From: Clavibacter sepedonicus
GTDB lineage: Bacteria; Actinomycetota; Actinomycetes; Actinomycetales; Microbacteriaceae
Reading direction: 5' to 3'
NCBI RefSeq assembly: GCF_000069225.1
Contig: NC_010407.1
Location: 2,542,001-2,606,000 of the forward strand
Length of the DNA: 64,000 nt
Below, one piece after another: positions 1-8,127 of the stretch (the first letter of the stretch is position 1; every line of letters starts with the position of its first letter). The position numbers and the translations under genes are program-made. Below the pieces are notes generated by a model. That model did no database searches. It was not told the origin of the DNA and saw only the letters and a list, made by a program, of their open reading frames with translations.

Positions 1-2
1 TC

Positions 3-419
3 CTCATTCCGCGTTTCCTGGGAGAGCGCGCGGACAATCGCACCGGCGTCACGGGCGGCCGCACCATCGCCGCACCTGGCGGCCAAGGCGCTCTCGATCG
101 CTCCGAAGTGATCGAGGTCGCCGTCGAGGGAGTCACCGGGACCGTCATTCGGCCGACGCTTCAGGGGGCCATCGTCGCGAAGGCGTCCGCAATGCTGATC
201 GGCGAGGGCGCCAAGGCGGACCGCCACCTCAACGACCTTTCGATCCTCGCCTCCCTCGTCACCCGAGGCGACCGAGTCGGCGAAGACGTCACCAGAACTG
301 AGGTGGCCAGGGTCCGGGCCGCGTTCGCGATGGTCCTCGCCCGCCCGCCTCTGCATCTCAGCGTCGGCGTGGATGCGGAGACGATCGGGATCGTCCGGGA
401 TCAGTTCGTCCTGGAGTGA
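3..419 (+). CDS. C-terminal part of a putative nucleotidyltransferase-like protein (AbiEii-like), 5' end outside window
   Basis: The reading frame is open from the window edge to the TGA at 417-419 (about 138 residues), so the start lies upstream. The stretch around IRPTLQGAIVAKASAMLIG followed by RHLNDLSILASL resembles the C-terminal helical part of AbiEii-type nucleotidyltransferase proteins, where a substrate-domain helix (LGALVAKAAA...RHLRDLA) is typical. No catalytic motif is visible because the N-terminal half is missing. Identification rests on this motif resemblance only. It could equally be another uncharacterised protein. The stop overlaps a possible GTG start of the next fragment. 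Confidence 0.4.
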   Translation, partial: LIPRFLGERADNRTGVTGGRTIAAPGGQGALDRSEVIEVAVEGVTGTVIRPTLQGAIVAKASAMLIGEGAKADRHLNDLSILASLVTRGDRVGEDVTRTEVARVRAAFAMVLARPPLHLSVGVDAETIGIVRDQFVLE

Positions 420-682
420 GAGCGGGAGGCCGATGGATGGTGTTCCTCCGGGTCACGGAGTCGAAGTCGATGAAGAACCGCCTGCACCTGTGCCTCCGCC
501 CGGCCGGCACGACGCGCGACGCCGAGGTGGAGCGGATCCTGGCGCTCGGGGCGCGCATGGTCGACGACCGTCGGGCGACCGACCGCCGCGCGACCGACGG
601 ATGGGCGGTGCCCGCCGATCCGGAGGGCGACGAGTCCTGCGTGCTCGGCACCTCCGCCGAGGACGCCGGGATCAGCGAGTGA
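416..682 (+). pseudogene. VOC/glyoxalase-like domain protein, N-terminally truncated remnant
   Basis: The 88-residue product contains KNRLHLCLRPAGTTRDAEVER, then ILALGARMVDD, then an ADPEGDESCVLG end. This is the C-terminal half of the glyoxalase-like (VOC superfamily, Glyoxalase_6 type) fold, where KNRLHLDL, EVERL.ALGA and DPEGNEFCVL are the usual landmarks. Full-length relatives are about 120-140 residues, so the first beta-alpha module is absent. Nothing upstream in frame supplies it: the preceding frame belongs to the AbiEii-like fragment. GTG 416 or ATG 434 could still start translation of a short product. The gene is convergent with the BY-kinase gene and overlaps its end by 11 bp, which also suggests decay. 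Confidence 0.6.
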
Positions 683-2036
683 CCGCCTGCCCCGCCTGCC
701 CCGCCTCCGCGCGGTAGTACGCGCGCTTGTCCTTCGTGGGGCGCGCCTTGTTGAGCACGACGCCCAGCACGGATCCGCCCGACTTCTCGACCGCGTCGAG
801 CGCCTCGGAGAGCTGGGCGCGGTGCACGCGCGTCTGGTCGGCGACCACGATCGCGCCGTCGGTCATGCGCGCCACGAAGGCGGCGTCGGCGACGGCGATG
901 AGCGGCGCGGTGTCGATCACGATCACGTCGTAGTCCGCCTTCGCGCGCGTGACCAGTTCCTCCATGCGGTTCGACGCGAGGAGCTCGCTCGGGTTCGGCG
1001 GGATCTCGCCGCTGGTCAGCACGTGGAGCGTGCCGTCGCCCCAGGGCTGCACGACGTCCTCGAGCAGCGCCTGGCCGACGAGCACGGTGGTGAGGCCCGC
1101 GTCGCCCTCGAGCCCGAGGTACTGCGCGACGACGGGACGGCGGAGGTCGGCGTCGACGAGCAGCACGCGGCGCCCGCCCTCGCTCAGCGACAGCGCGAGG
1201 TTCGCGGCGACCGTGGACTTGCCCTCGCCGGGGATCGACGAGGTCACGACGATGCTCGACGACCGGTCGCCGAGGAGCACGAAGCGCAGGTTCGCCTTCA
1301 GCTGGCGGAAGCCCTCGGCTGCGGTCGACAGCGGGCGGAGCGCCATCGCGAGGCCCGTGACGCCGCGCTCGCGCTCGAGCGACCCGAGCAGCGGTGCGGA
1401 CGTCAGGTGCGCGACGGTCTCGGCGGAGCGGACGCGCGTGTCGAGCAGGCGCACGAGCGCGAGGCCGAGGAGGCCCGCGAGGAGGCCGAGGAGCAGGCCC
1501 GCGAGCGTGTTGGTGCGGCTGTTCGGTGCCGACTGGCTCTGGGGCTCGGGGGCCTCCTGGATCACGCGCACCGAGACGGTGGTCGACCCCTCCGCCCCCT
1601 TCGGCGCGTACGCCTCCGCGGTGTCGCGGAGGCTCGTGGCGACCGCGTTGGCGATCTGCGCGGCGTCGGACGGCGACGGCTCGGTGACGCTGATCTCCAT
1701 GATCACGGTGTTCTGCGGCGTCGTGACGGTGACGGCGCGCGCGAGCTCCTGCGGCGTCACGTCGAGGCCGAGGCGCGTGATCACGGGCTCCAGCACCGCG
1801 GGCGACTCCGCGAGCTCGCCGAACGACAGCATCTGGCTCTGCGTGTAGGTGGCGCCCTGGTTGAGGTCGCTCGCGCTGGATCCGCTGCTCAGCGAGAAGT
1901 AGAGGCGGGACTGCGCGGTGTACACGGGCGTCGCCAGCTGGGACAGGCCGAACGCGACCGCGCCGCCCGCGAGCGTGGCGGCGACCACGACGTACCAGAG
2001 TCGGCGGAGCAGGGCGGTGAACTCGTGGAGCGTCAT
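672..2036 (-). CDS. Polysaccharide copolymerase / tyrosine autokinase (Wzz domain plus BY-kinase)
   Basis: The product has 454 residues and looks like the actinobacterial one-polypeptide version of Wzc/CpsCD, which controls chain length and export of capsule or exopolysaccharide. The N-terminal Wzz part has a first membrane segment at about residues 15-35 and a second just before the cytoplasmic kinase domain (after NSRTNTLAGLLLGLLAG). The kinase domain shows Walker A (SSIPGEGKSTVAANLA), Walker A' (LLVDADLRRP) and Walker B (VIVIDTAPL). The C-terminal tyrosine cluster is poor, with only a YY pair near the end, so autophosphorylation capacity is uncertain. ATG 2036 is chosen because it overlaps the stop of the Wzy-like gene by 4 bp (ATGA), and upstream in-frame sequence is only a shadow of that gene. 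The two genes form an operon. Confidence 0.9.
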   Translation of the reverse strand: MTLHEFTALLRRLWYVVVAATLAGGAVAFGLSQLATPVYTAQSRLYFSLSSGSSASDLNQGATYTQSQMLSFGELAESPAVLEPVITRLGLDVTPQELARAVTVTTPQNTVIMEISVTEPSPSDAAQIANAVATSLRDTAEAYAPKGAEGSTTVSVRVIQEAPEPQSQSAPNSRTNTLAGLLLGLLAGLLGLALVRLLDTRVRSAETVAHLTSAPLLGSLERERGVTGLAMALRPLSTAAEGFRQLKANLRFVLLGDRSSSIVVTSSIPGEGKSTVAANLALSLSEGGRRVLLVDADLRRPVVAQYLGLEGDAGLTTVLVGQALLEDVVQPWGDGTLHVLTSGEIPPNPSELLASNRMEELVTRAKADYDVIVIDTAPLIAVADAAFVARMTDGAIVVADQTRVHRAQLSEALDAVEKSGGSVLGVVLNKARPTKDKRAYYRAEAGQAGQAVTR

Positions 2037-3403
2037 CGTGAGGGGGTTCTTCCGGGTAGGAGCTGCGGGGCGGTGGTGCGGGCGGGATCGGGGTGGGCGT
2101 CGAGGTCGGCGTCGGCCGGTGCCGCGGCGGGGCCGGGCGGCGGCGCGGGCAGGGGCACGGCGTCGCGGCGGAGGATCTGGCTGGTCGCCGCGACCCCCGC
2201 GAGGAACCACACGAGCGTCGCGTACTGCGTGATGAGCGCGACCGAGGCGAGCGCCGGGATCTGCGCGACGAGCGCGATGATGGCCGCGGTCGCGTGCCCC
2301 CGCAGGACCAGCCAGACGCCGACCGCGAGGGCGACGAGCACGGCGCCCGCGACCAGCAGGCCGAAGGTGAGGCCCGTGAGCACGAGCTGGCTGTCGATCG
2401 AGCGGAACGGCCCGAAGAAGACGCGGCCGTCGCTGCCGCGGTGGGCCTCGGGGGTCGTGCCGAGGATCCCCATCCCGGGCACGAGTCCGTAGAGGTCGCC
2501 GCGGTAGTCGGAGCTGGCGCTCGCCTCCGTGCCCGCGTCGTCGAACACGGACTGCACGAAGGGCGCGACCGCGGCCGCGACCACGACGATGCCGGCCGTG
2601 ACGGTCGCGCGCACGCGGATGGAGATCGCGTCGCGGAGGAAGACGATGGAGAGGACGAGGCCCAGCACCGCCCCGAGCATGCCGACGCGGCTGAAGGTGA
2701 GGACCGCGCCGAGCATCATCACGGCCGTCATCCCGAGGCGCGCCACGAGGCCGAAGCGGGACGCGAGCGTCAGCGGGATCGCGATGGCGAGCGCCGAGCC
2801 GAGCGCGATCGAGTGCCCGTACGCGCCCTCCGCCCGGACGATGCCGCCGCGCCCCTGCAGCGTCGCCCACGTCTCGCGGAGGCCCGCGTTCCCGGGCAGG
2901 AGCACGAACGGGTTCCAGCCGGTGACGAACTCGACGATCGCGAGCGCGGCGACGACCGTGAAGACCACGGCGACGATCCGCTCGAGCGATGCCATGCCGA
3001 TCCGGTGCGCCGCCAGCCGCCCGAGCAGGTACCCCGGCAGCGCGTAGGTGAGGAACGTGACGAGCGTGGACATGCCGATGCCCGCGCCGCCACCCACGAC
3101 CACACCGGCGAACCCGGCCGCGGTCATCAGCACGACGAGCACGTCGAGCGGGGAGACCCGGAAGCCCGGCACGGGCACGATCGCAAGGATCACGAGCACG
3201 GCCGCGACCGTGGACGGCGGGAGGTGGTAGCCGCCGAGCGGCACCCCCGACCAGACCGGCACGAAGGAGAGCACGACCAGCCAGAGGCCGACGGCCGTGC
3301 GCGGCATGCGCCGGAGGACGAGCAGCAGGAGCGCGCCGCCCGCGAGCGCGATGCCGAGGACGAGCAGGGTCTGGAGGCCGGATCCGGCGAGCAGGGCGCT
3401 CAT
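2033..3403 (-). CDS. O-antigen ligase/polymerase-like membrane protein (Wzy family)
   Basis: This 456-residue polytopic protein has about ten to twelve hydrophobic segments. A large extracytoplasmic loop follows the mid-protein segments (around FVTGWNPFVLLPGN and GRGGIVRAEGAYGHSIALGSALA), and the C-terminal tail is Pro/Asp-rich and cytoplasmic. This layout and the R-x-E-G-x-x-x-H-S loop motif are typical of Wzy/WaaL-type O-antigen polymerases and ligases. Such proteins join lipid-linked repeat units outside the membrane. It is the first gene of a two-gene operon with the Wzc-like kinase, which supports a role in polymerising an exported polysaccharide. No glycosyltransferase genes lie beside it here. 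The upstream side has been reorganised by an IS481-family element. Confidence 0.8.
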   Translation of the reverse strand: MSALLAGSGLQTLLVLGIALAGGALLLLVLRRMPRTAVGLWLVVLSFVPVWSGVPLGGYHLPPSTVAAVLVILAIVPVPGFRVSPLDVLVVLMTAAGFAGVVVGGGAGIGMSTLVTFLTYALPGYLLGRLAAHRIGMASLERIVAVVFTVVAALAIVEFVTGWNPFVLLPGNAGLRETWATLQGRGGIVRAEGAYGHSIALGSALAIAIPLTLASRFGLVARLGMTAVMMLGAVLTFSRVGMLGAVLGLVLSIVFLRDAISIRVRATVTAGIVVVAAAVAPFVQSVFDDAGTEASASSDYRGDLYGLVPGMGILGTTPEAHRGSDGRVFFGPFRSIDSQLVLTGLTFGLLVAGAVLVALAVGVWLVLRGHATAAIIALVAQIPALASVALITQYATLVWFLAGVAATSQILRRDAVPLPAPPPGPAAAPADADLDAHPDPARTTAPQLLPGRTPSR

Positions 3404-3506
3404 CGCGTCCCCTCCCCCGGGAGCGCGCGCAGGCGTGACGGCGCCATGACTCCCCCTCTCATTCCCCCGGCCGCTGGACGGCCCTGTCGATCATCTCAGT
3501 GCGATG

Positions 3507-3543
3507 CCCGGCGGGCGGGTCCGCGTGGGACCCGCCCGCCGGG
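3507..3543 (-). terminator. Strong GC hairpin upstream of the wzy-like gene
   Basis: Inverted repeat arms of about 16 bp (CCCGGCGGGCGGGTCC and its complement) enclose a 5-nt loop. The structure sits about 100 bp upstream of the wzy-like start and about 20 bp from the IS end, where no gene now ends. It probably terminated a minus-strand gene whose body is no longer adjacent. There is no clear U-run. Confidence 0.6.
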
Positions 3544-3565
3544 GCGTCGTCATCCGGCTCCTAGC

Positions 3566-4633
3566 TGTACTGGGTCATGACGTTGGTGACACTCGGGCCG
3601 CGGGCGTGAGCCCGTGGCTTGAGTGGATTCGTTCAGTGTTGTAGTGCTCGATGAAGGGGTCAAGCGCGTCGGCGCGGTGTTGGTTGCTGGTGAAGGGTTG
3701 CCGGTAGGCCCACTCGGTCGCGAGGGTCCGGTTGAAGCGCTCGACCTTGCCGTTCTGCCAGGGGCAGTGCGGGCGGATGAACTTCTGCCGCGCGCCCAGG
3801 TCCTGGACGGCGTTCTTGAACGCGGTCGAGTGCCGGTAGGCGAACGCGTTGTCCGTGATGACCCGCTCGATCCGGGTGATCCCGCGCCCGGCGAAGTACG
3901 CCGCTGCGCGGGTCAGGAACCCGGCCGCGGTCGCGCCTTTCTCATCGGGATGGATCTCCGCGTAGGCGAGACGGGTGTGGTCATCGACCGCGGCATGGAC
4001 GTAATCGAACCCGATCCCGCGGCCGCGGACCTGCTCGCTGCGCCCGTGGACCCGCCAGCCGCCTCCGTCCGGGATCCTCCCGAGCTTCTTCACGTCCACG
4101 TGGATCAGATCACCCGGATGCTCGTGCTCATACCGGTGCGCCGTTGACCGGGATGCCCGGATCACGGCCCCGGTGACGGGGTCCAACCATGCCAACGGCG
4201 GCGCCCCGTGCCGGCGCAGGATGCGGGAGATCGTACGGGATGGAACACCTGTCACCGGCGCCAGCCGCGCAGGACCCGCCCGCAACTGGGCCCGCGCTTC
4301 CAGCACGGCCCGTTCCCGCTCCGGGCTCGTTCGCCTCGGTACTGACCGGGGCCGCGATGACCGATCCGTCAGCCCTCGCAGCCCCTCGGCACGGAACCGG
4401 TTCACCCATCGATGCGCGCACTGCCGCGACACCCCCAGCTCCCGCGCGACGTGCGCGACCGGCCGACGATCCTCCACCACCCGCCGCACGAGGAGAACCC
4501 TCCCGTGAACCGTCAGACGAGCATTACCGTGGGACATCGAGGCCTCCTGGCGATGGTTGAACTGAACAGCTCCATCAAGCCAGGAGGCCTCTTCACACGC
4601 CCCGAAGTGTCACCAACGTCACGGCCGAGTACA
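3566..4633 (-). mobile_element. IS481-family insertion sequence (IS1121-like), complete
   Basis: The element is 1,068 bp, begins TGTACT and ends AGTACA. Its imperfect terminal inverted repeats share the core TGACGTTGGTGACACT (3576-3591 at the left; complement at 4607-4622 at the right). It contains one transposase gene filling nearly the whole element. The left flank reads CCTAGC, which fits the NCTAGN target preference known for IS481. The right flank reads CCGTAG, so there is no matching target duplication. Size, family and host suggest IS1121 or a close relative. The name is from memory and not verified. Confidence 0.85.
3575..4537 (-). CDS. IS481-family transposase
   Basis: The 320-residue DDE transposase starts with a helix-turn-helix region (VVEDRRPVAHVARELGVSR, then HRWVNRFRAEG). 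The rve/integrase core follows, with candidate catalytic residues in IHVDVKKLGR (first D), VITDNAFAY (second D) and WQNGKVERFNR (E). The C-terminus HSSHGLTPAARV is characteristic of the family. Length is normal for IS481 proteins and no frameshift is seen, so the copy looks functional. The gene lies 9 bp inside one terminal repeat and about 96 bp inside the other. It separates the polysaccharide gene pair from the truncated tlpA-like gene. Confidence 0.95.
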   Translation of the reverse strand: MSHGNARLTVHGRVLLVRRVVEDRRPVAHVARELGVSRQCAHRWVNRFRAEGLRGLTDRSSRPRSVPRRTSPERERAVLEARAQLRAGPARLAPVTGVPSRTISRILRRHGAPPLAWLDPVTGAVIRASRSTAHRYEHEHPGDLIHVDVKKLGRIPDGGGWRVHGRSEQVRGRGIGFDYVHAAVDDHTRLAYAEIHPDEKGATAAGFLTRAAAYFAGRGITRIERVITDNAFAYRHSTAFKNAVQDLGARQKFIRPHCPWQNGKVERFNRTLATEWAYRQPFTSNQHRADALDPFIEHYNTERIHSSHGLTPAARVSPTS

Positions 4634-4844
4634 CCGTAGTTCCTCGGGAGGTTGTGAACGCTGGGGCGGATAGCGAAGACCTCCGGGACGATGTGAGTTA
4701 CCAAGCACACGTCATCACCGGAGGTCTTCGTGACTCACGCTAACGCCCCGTTCACTCCCGCGGGCAGGGTTCGGCTTGCCCGGTTGATCATCGAGGACGG
4801 GTGGCCGGTCCGGCGTGCGGCGGAGAGGTTCCAGTGCTCGCCGC
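4634..4844 (+). mobile_element. Left-end fragment of a second IS481-type element, truncated
   Basis: From the GTG at 4730 a frame reads MTHANAPFTPAGRVRLARL, then IIEDGWPVRRAAERFQCS. This is the N-terminal HTH of a different IS481-family transposase. Homology stops abruptly at about 4840, where the sequence becomes the tlpA-like gene on the opposite strand. A 13-bp inverted repeat (CGAAGACCTCCGG at 4674-4686, complement at 4718-4730) precedes the start. The rest of the transposase and the other end of the element are absent, so a deletion or recombination fused IS and host DNA here. Confidence 0.7.
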
Positions 4845-5198
4845 CGAGTTCCTCGTGTTCACGCCGAGGAACGTCGCGGTGTCCGCGGTCGCGGCGCTCA
4901 CATCGCGGAGGTCCGCAGCCTCGACCCGGCATGGACCGCACTCGGCGTACCAGAAGTTGACCACGAGGACCTTGCCCCGGAACTGGTCGGCCGTCACCGT
5001 CGCGCCCGCCGGGTCCTCCGCCGTGAAGGACACCGGCTCGCCGCGGTCGTCCGAGGTGAACTCGGTCACGCGGCCGTCGCCCGACATGACCCCATCACCC
5101 GAACGCGAGCGCTGCGCGAGGTCGTCGGTCGCCGTGCAGCCCGCGAGCGCGATCGCCGCCACGAGGGCGACGGCGGCGGCGAGGGAGCGGCGGGGCAC
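4845..5198 (-). pseudogene. TlpA/ResA-like thioredoxin lipoprotein, 3' end lost at IS junction
   Basis: The N-terminus is a lipoprotein signal (MPRRSLAAAVALVAAIALAGC, lipobox LAGC with Cys21). A thioredoxin-fold start follows: FRGKVLVVNFWYAECGPCR with the CGPC redox pair, then ATFLGVNTR. At that point the frame runs into the truncated IS (residues STGTSPPHAG onward match IS DNA) and ends at a chance TGA at 4788. Intact relatives are about 190-200 residues, so the second half with the cis-Pro loop is missing. Family members act as extracytoplasmic thiol reductases, often for cytochrome c maturation. This copy should be inactive. Confidence 0.85.
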
Positions 5199-5402
5199 GC
5201 CGTCATGCTATGTCGCGCGCCTCGCGGAGCCGCCACGCGTGCCCGACCCGCCCGGCCCGCCGCCCGAATGTAAAGCTCATGTGAACACTTCGCGGCCGCG
5301 TCCCACCCCTGCGTATCGTGCTCAGCACCTCCCGGCCCGACGCGTCGCCGGTCGAGCGGGAGGATCCCCCACCCGCGAACGCCGACACGCACGGAGGCTT
5401 CC

Positions 5403-6809
5403 ATGCCATCCGCACCGCAGCTGCACAAGAGCCTCACGCAGAGGCAGCTCACCATGATCGCGATCGGCGGCGTCATCGGCGCAGGCCTGTTCGTGGGATC
5501 CGGGGTGGTGATCAACGGCGCGGGCCCCGGCGCGTTCCTCACCTACGCGATCTCCGGCGTGCTGATCATCCTGGTGATGCGCATGCTCGGCGAGATGGCG
5601 ACCGCGAACCCCAGCACCGGCTCCTTCACCGACTACGCCCGGCACGCGCTCGGCGGCTGGGCCGGCTTCTCGATGGGCTGGCTCTACTGGTACTTCTGGG
5701 TCATCGTCGTGGGATTCGAGGCGGTCGCCGGCGCAAAGGCCCTCACGTACTGGTTCGACGCGCCGCTCTGGCTCCTCTCCCTCGGCCTCATGGCGCTGAT
5801 GACCGCCACCAACCTCATCTCCGTCGGCGCGTTCGGGGAGTTCGAGTACTGGTTCGCGGGGATCAAGGTGGCCGCGATCATCCTGTTCCTCGGCCTCGGC
5901 AGCCTCTACGTGATGGGCATCTGGCCGGGCCGCTCGCTCGACTTCTCGAACCTCGTCGCGAACGGCGGCTTCTTCCCAAACGGCGTCGGCGCGATCTTCT
6001 CCTCGGTCGTCGTGGTGATCTTCTCGATGGTCGGCGCGGAGATCGCAACGATCGCCGCCGCCGAGTCGAAGGACCCCGCGAAGGCCATCCGGAAGTCGAC
6101 CAACTCCGTCATCCTCCGCATCTCCCTCTTCTTCGTCGGCTCGCTCTTCCTGCTCGCGGTGATCCTCCCCTGGGATTCCACGGAGCTCGGCGCCTCCCCG
6201 TTCGTGAGCGCGTTCGACCGCATGGGCATCCCGTTCGCGGGCGACGTGATGAACGCGGTCGTCCTCACCGCCGTGCTCTCGTGCCTGAACTCCGGCCTCT
6301 ACACGGCGAGCCGCATGCTCTTCGTGCTCGCGGCCCGACGCGAGGCCCCTGCGCGGCTGGTGAAGGTGACCGAGCGCGGCGTCCCGCGCGCGGCGATCCT
6401 GCTCTCGTCGGTCGTCGGCTTCCTCTGCGTGATCGCCGCGGCCGTCTCCCCCGACACCGTCTTCCTGTTCCTGCTCAACTCCTCGGGCGCGATCATCCTG
6501 TTCGTCTACCTGCTGATCTCCATCTCGCAGATCGTCCTCCGCCGCCGCAGCGGATCCGCGGGCCTGCCGGTCAAGATGTGGCTGTTCCCGGGCCTCTCGA
6601 TCGTCACGGTCGTCGGCATCCTCGCGGTGCTCGCGCAGATGGCGCTCGACCCCGAGATCCGCCCGCAGCTCGTGCTGAGCCTGGTCGCGTGGGCGGTCGT
6701 GCTGGTGCTGTACGTGGTGACGAAGGCGCGGGGCGGGTCGGTGGATCCGGCGGACGCGACCACGGACGCGGCGCCGGAGGTCGCCGTCCCCGCCGCACGC
6801 GAGGCCTGA
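5403..6809 (+). CDS. Amino acid permease, APC superfamily (GabP/AAT type)
   Basis: The product has 468 residues and 12 predicted membrane segments. The first segment carries the substrate-backbone signature IAIGGVIGAGLFVGSG, and the second is followed by RMLGEMATANPSTGSFTDYA, both classic for amino acid transporters of the AAT family (GabP, AroP, ProY). The SNSVI.RI / EIATIAAAES stretches match the GABA-permease branch best, so gamma-aminobutyrate or another neutral amino acid is a reasonable substrate, but specificity cannot be read from sequence. It acts as a proton symporter in the cytoplasmic membrane. It stands alone as a transcription unit with about 200 bp of upstream DNA before the truncated tlpA-like gene. 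Confidence 0.88.
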   Translation: MPSAPQLHKSLTQRQLTMIAIGGVIGAGLFVGSGVVINGAGPGAFLTYAISGVLIILVMRMLGEMATANPSTGSFTDYARHALGGWAGFSMGWLYWYFWVIVVGFEAVAGAKALTYWFDAPLWLLSLGLMALMTATNLISVGAFGEFEYWFAGIKVAAIILFLGLGSLYVMGIWPGRSLDFSNLVANGGFFPNGVGAIFSSVVVVIFSMVGAEIATIAAAESKDPAKAIRKSTNSVILRISLFFVGSLFLLAVILPWDSTELGASPFVSAFDRMGIPFAGDVMNAVVLTAVLSCLNSGLYTASRMLFVLAARREAPARLVKVTERGVPRAAILLSSVVGFLCVIAAAVSPDTVFLFLLNSSGAIILFVYLLISISQIVLRRRSGSAGLPVKMWLFPGLSIVTVVGILAVLAQMALDPEIRPQLVLSLVAWAVVLVLYVVTKARGGSVDPADATTDAAPEVAVPAAREA

Positions 6810-6853
6810 TCCCGCCCGCCGGGGCGCACCTGGCCGCTGGCTAGGCTGGCCGC

Positions 6854-7546
6854 ATGGCGACAGTGATCCTCGTGCGGCACGGACGCACCACAGCGAACGC
6901 GACCGGGATCCTGGCGGGGCGCACCCCCGGCGTCGACCTCGACGACACCGGACGCGACCAGGCGGACCGCGCCGGCGACCGGCTCGCCGCGGTGCCGCTC
7001 GCCGCCGTCGTCTCCAGCCCGCTGCAGCGCTGCTGGGAGACCGCGCAGCGCATCCTCGAGCGGCAGCAGGGCACGCCGCCCCAGCCCGTCGACCCCGACC
7101 TCACCGAATGCGACTACGGCGACTGGCAGGGCCGCCCGCTCAGCGCGCTCGCCACCGAGGACCTCTGGAAGACCGTCCAGGCGCACCCGTCGGCCGTCGT
7201 CTTCCCCGGCGGCGAGTCCATGGCCGGGATGCAGGCGCGCGCGGTCGCGGCGATCCGCCGGCACGACGCCGCCATCGAGGCCGAGCACGGGCCGGGCGCC
7301 GTGTGGGTCGCGGTGAGCCACGGCGACGTGATCAAGTCGATCCTCGCCGACGCGTACGGCATGCACCTCGACCTGTTCCAGCGCATCGACGTGGGCCCCG
7401 CGTCCCTCTCCATCGTCCGCTACGGCGCGGGCCGACCGACCGTGCACGCGACCAACACCGACGCGGGCGACCTCTCGTGGCTCGCGGCGGGCACCGGAGC
7501 GGGCGATGCGCCGGTCGGCGGCGGCGCCGGGCACACGACGCCGTGA
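6854..7546 (+). CDS. Histidine phosphatase superfamily protein, MSMEG_4193-type phosphomutase family
   Basis: The 230-residue cytoplasmic protein opens with TVILVRHGRTTAN, which carries the catalytic RHG histidine. Further active-site landmarks are SSPLQRCWETAQ (second Arg), LTECDYGDWQGRPL (Glu-containing loop) and VAVSHGDVIKSI (second catalytic His). The match in length and motifs to the MSMEG_4193 subfamily is good. These proteins are annotated as probable phosphoglycerate-mutase-like phosphatases of unknown substrate. It heads a three-gene cluster with DUF3090 and SCO1664-like genes (spacing 23 bp, then ATGA overlap), an arrangement widely conserved in actinobacteria. Confidence 0.88.
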   Translation: MATVILVRHGRTTANATGILAGRTPGVDLDDTGRDQADRAGDRLAAVPLAAVVSSPLQRCWETAQRILERQQGTPPQPVDPDLTECDYGDWQGRPLSALATEDLWKTVQAHPSAVVFPGGESMAGMQARAVAAIRRHDAAIEAEHGPGAVWVAVSHGDVIKSILADAYGMHLDLFQRIDVGPASLSIVRYGAGRPTVHATNTDAGDLSWLAAGTGAGDAPVGGGAGHTTP

Positions 7547-7569
7547 TCCTCCCCGCATAGAGTGGACGC

Positions 7570-8127
7570 ATGCCCACACGAGCCCTCGAATTCGACTGGC
7601 CCGACCGGGCCGTGGTCGGCACCATCGGCCTCCCGGGCGCGCGCACGTTCTACTTCCAGGTGCGCTCCGGCCCGCAGCTCGTGACCATCGCCCTCGAGAA
7701 GCAGCAGTCCGCGCTGCTCGCCAAGAAGATCGACGAGATCCTCGACCAGCTCGTCACGGTCGAGGGCAACCCGTTCAGCATCCCGGAGAGCACGCCCCCG
7801 GAGCTCGTCGACAACGACCCGCTCGAGGAGGTCGACGAGCGCTGGCGCACCGGTGCCATGGGCCTCGGCTGGGATCCGACGAAGGCCCAGGTGGTCATCG
7901 AGGCCTACCCGCTGGCGGAGGACGACGACAGCGACGACTTCGACCTGCCGAGCGCCGACGACGACGCAGCCGACACCGAGATGCTCGTGGTGCGGATGCC
8001 CGTCGGCGCGGCCCGCGCGTTCGCGAAGCGCACCCACGAGATCGTCGGCGCCGGCCGCCCGATCTGCGCCCTGTGCGGCTACCCCATCGACCCCGACGGG
8101 CACATTCACACCTTCCCCGACGAATGA
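7570..8127 (+). CDS. DUF3090 family protein
   Basis: The 185-residue protein matches the DUF3090 family in length and in motifs: FDWPDRAVVGTIGLPGARTF near the start, LEKQQSALLAKKIDEIL in the middle, and a C-terminal zinc-ribbon-like end (RPICALCGYPIDPDGHIHTF) with one CxxC pair plus two His. The function is unknown. The C-terminal ligand set suggests metal binding. It sits between the phosphomutase-like gene and the SCO1664-like kinase-fold gene, and its stop overlaps the next start. The three products therefore probably act together. Confidence 0.92.
   Translation: MPTRALEFDWPDRAVVGTIGLPGARTFYFQVRSGPQLVTIALEKQQSALLAKKIDEILDQLVTVEGNPFSIPESTPPELVDNDPLEEVDERWRTGAMGLGWDPTKAQVVIEAYPLAEDDDSDDFDLPSADDDAADTEMLVVRMPVGAARAFAKRTHEIVGAGRPICALCGYPIDPDGHIHTFPDE

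Noticed and set aside
5199-5402. Promoter call upstream of the amino acid permease at 5403
   Set aside because: TATCGT-like and GTGAAC-like hexamers occur, but spacing is wrong and no convincing -35/-10 pair could be defended.
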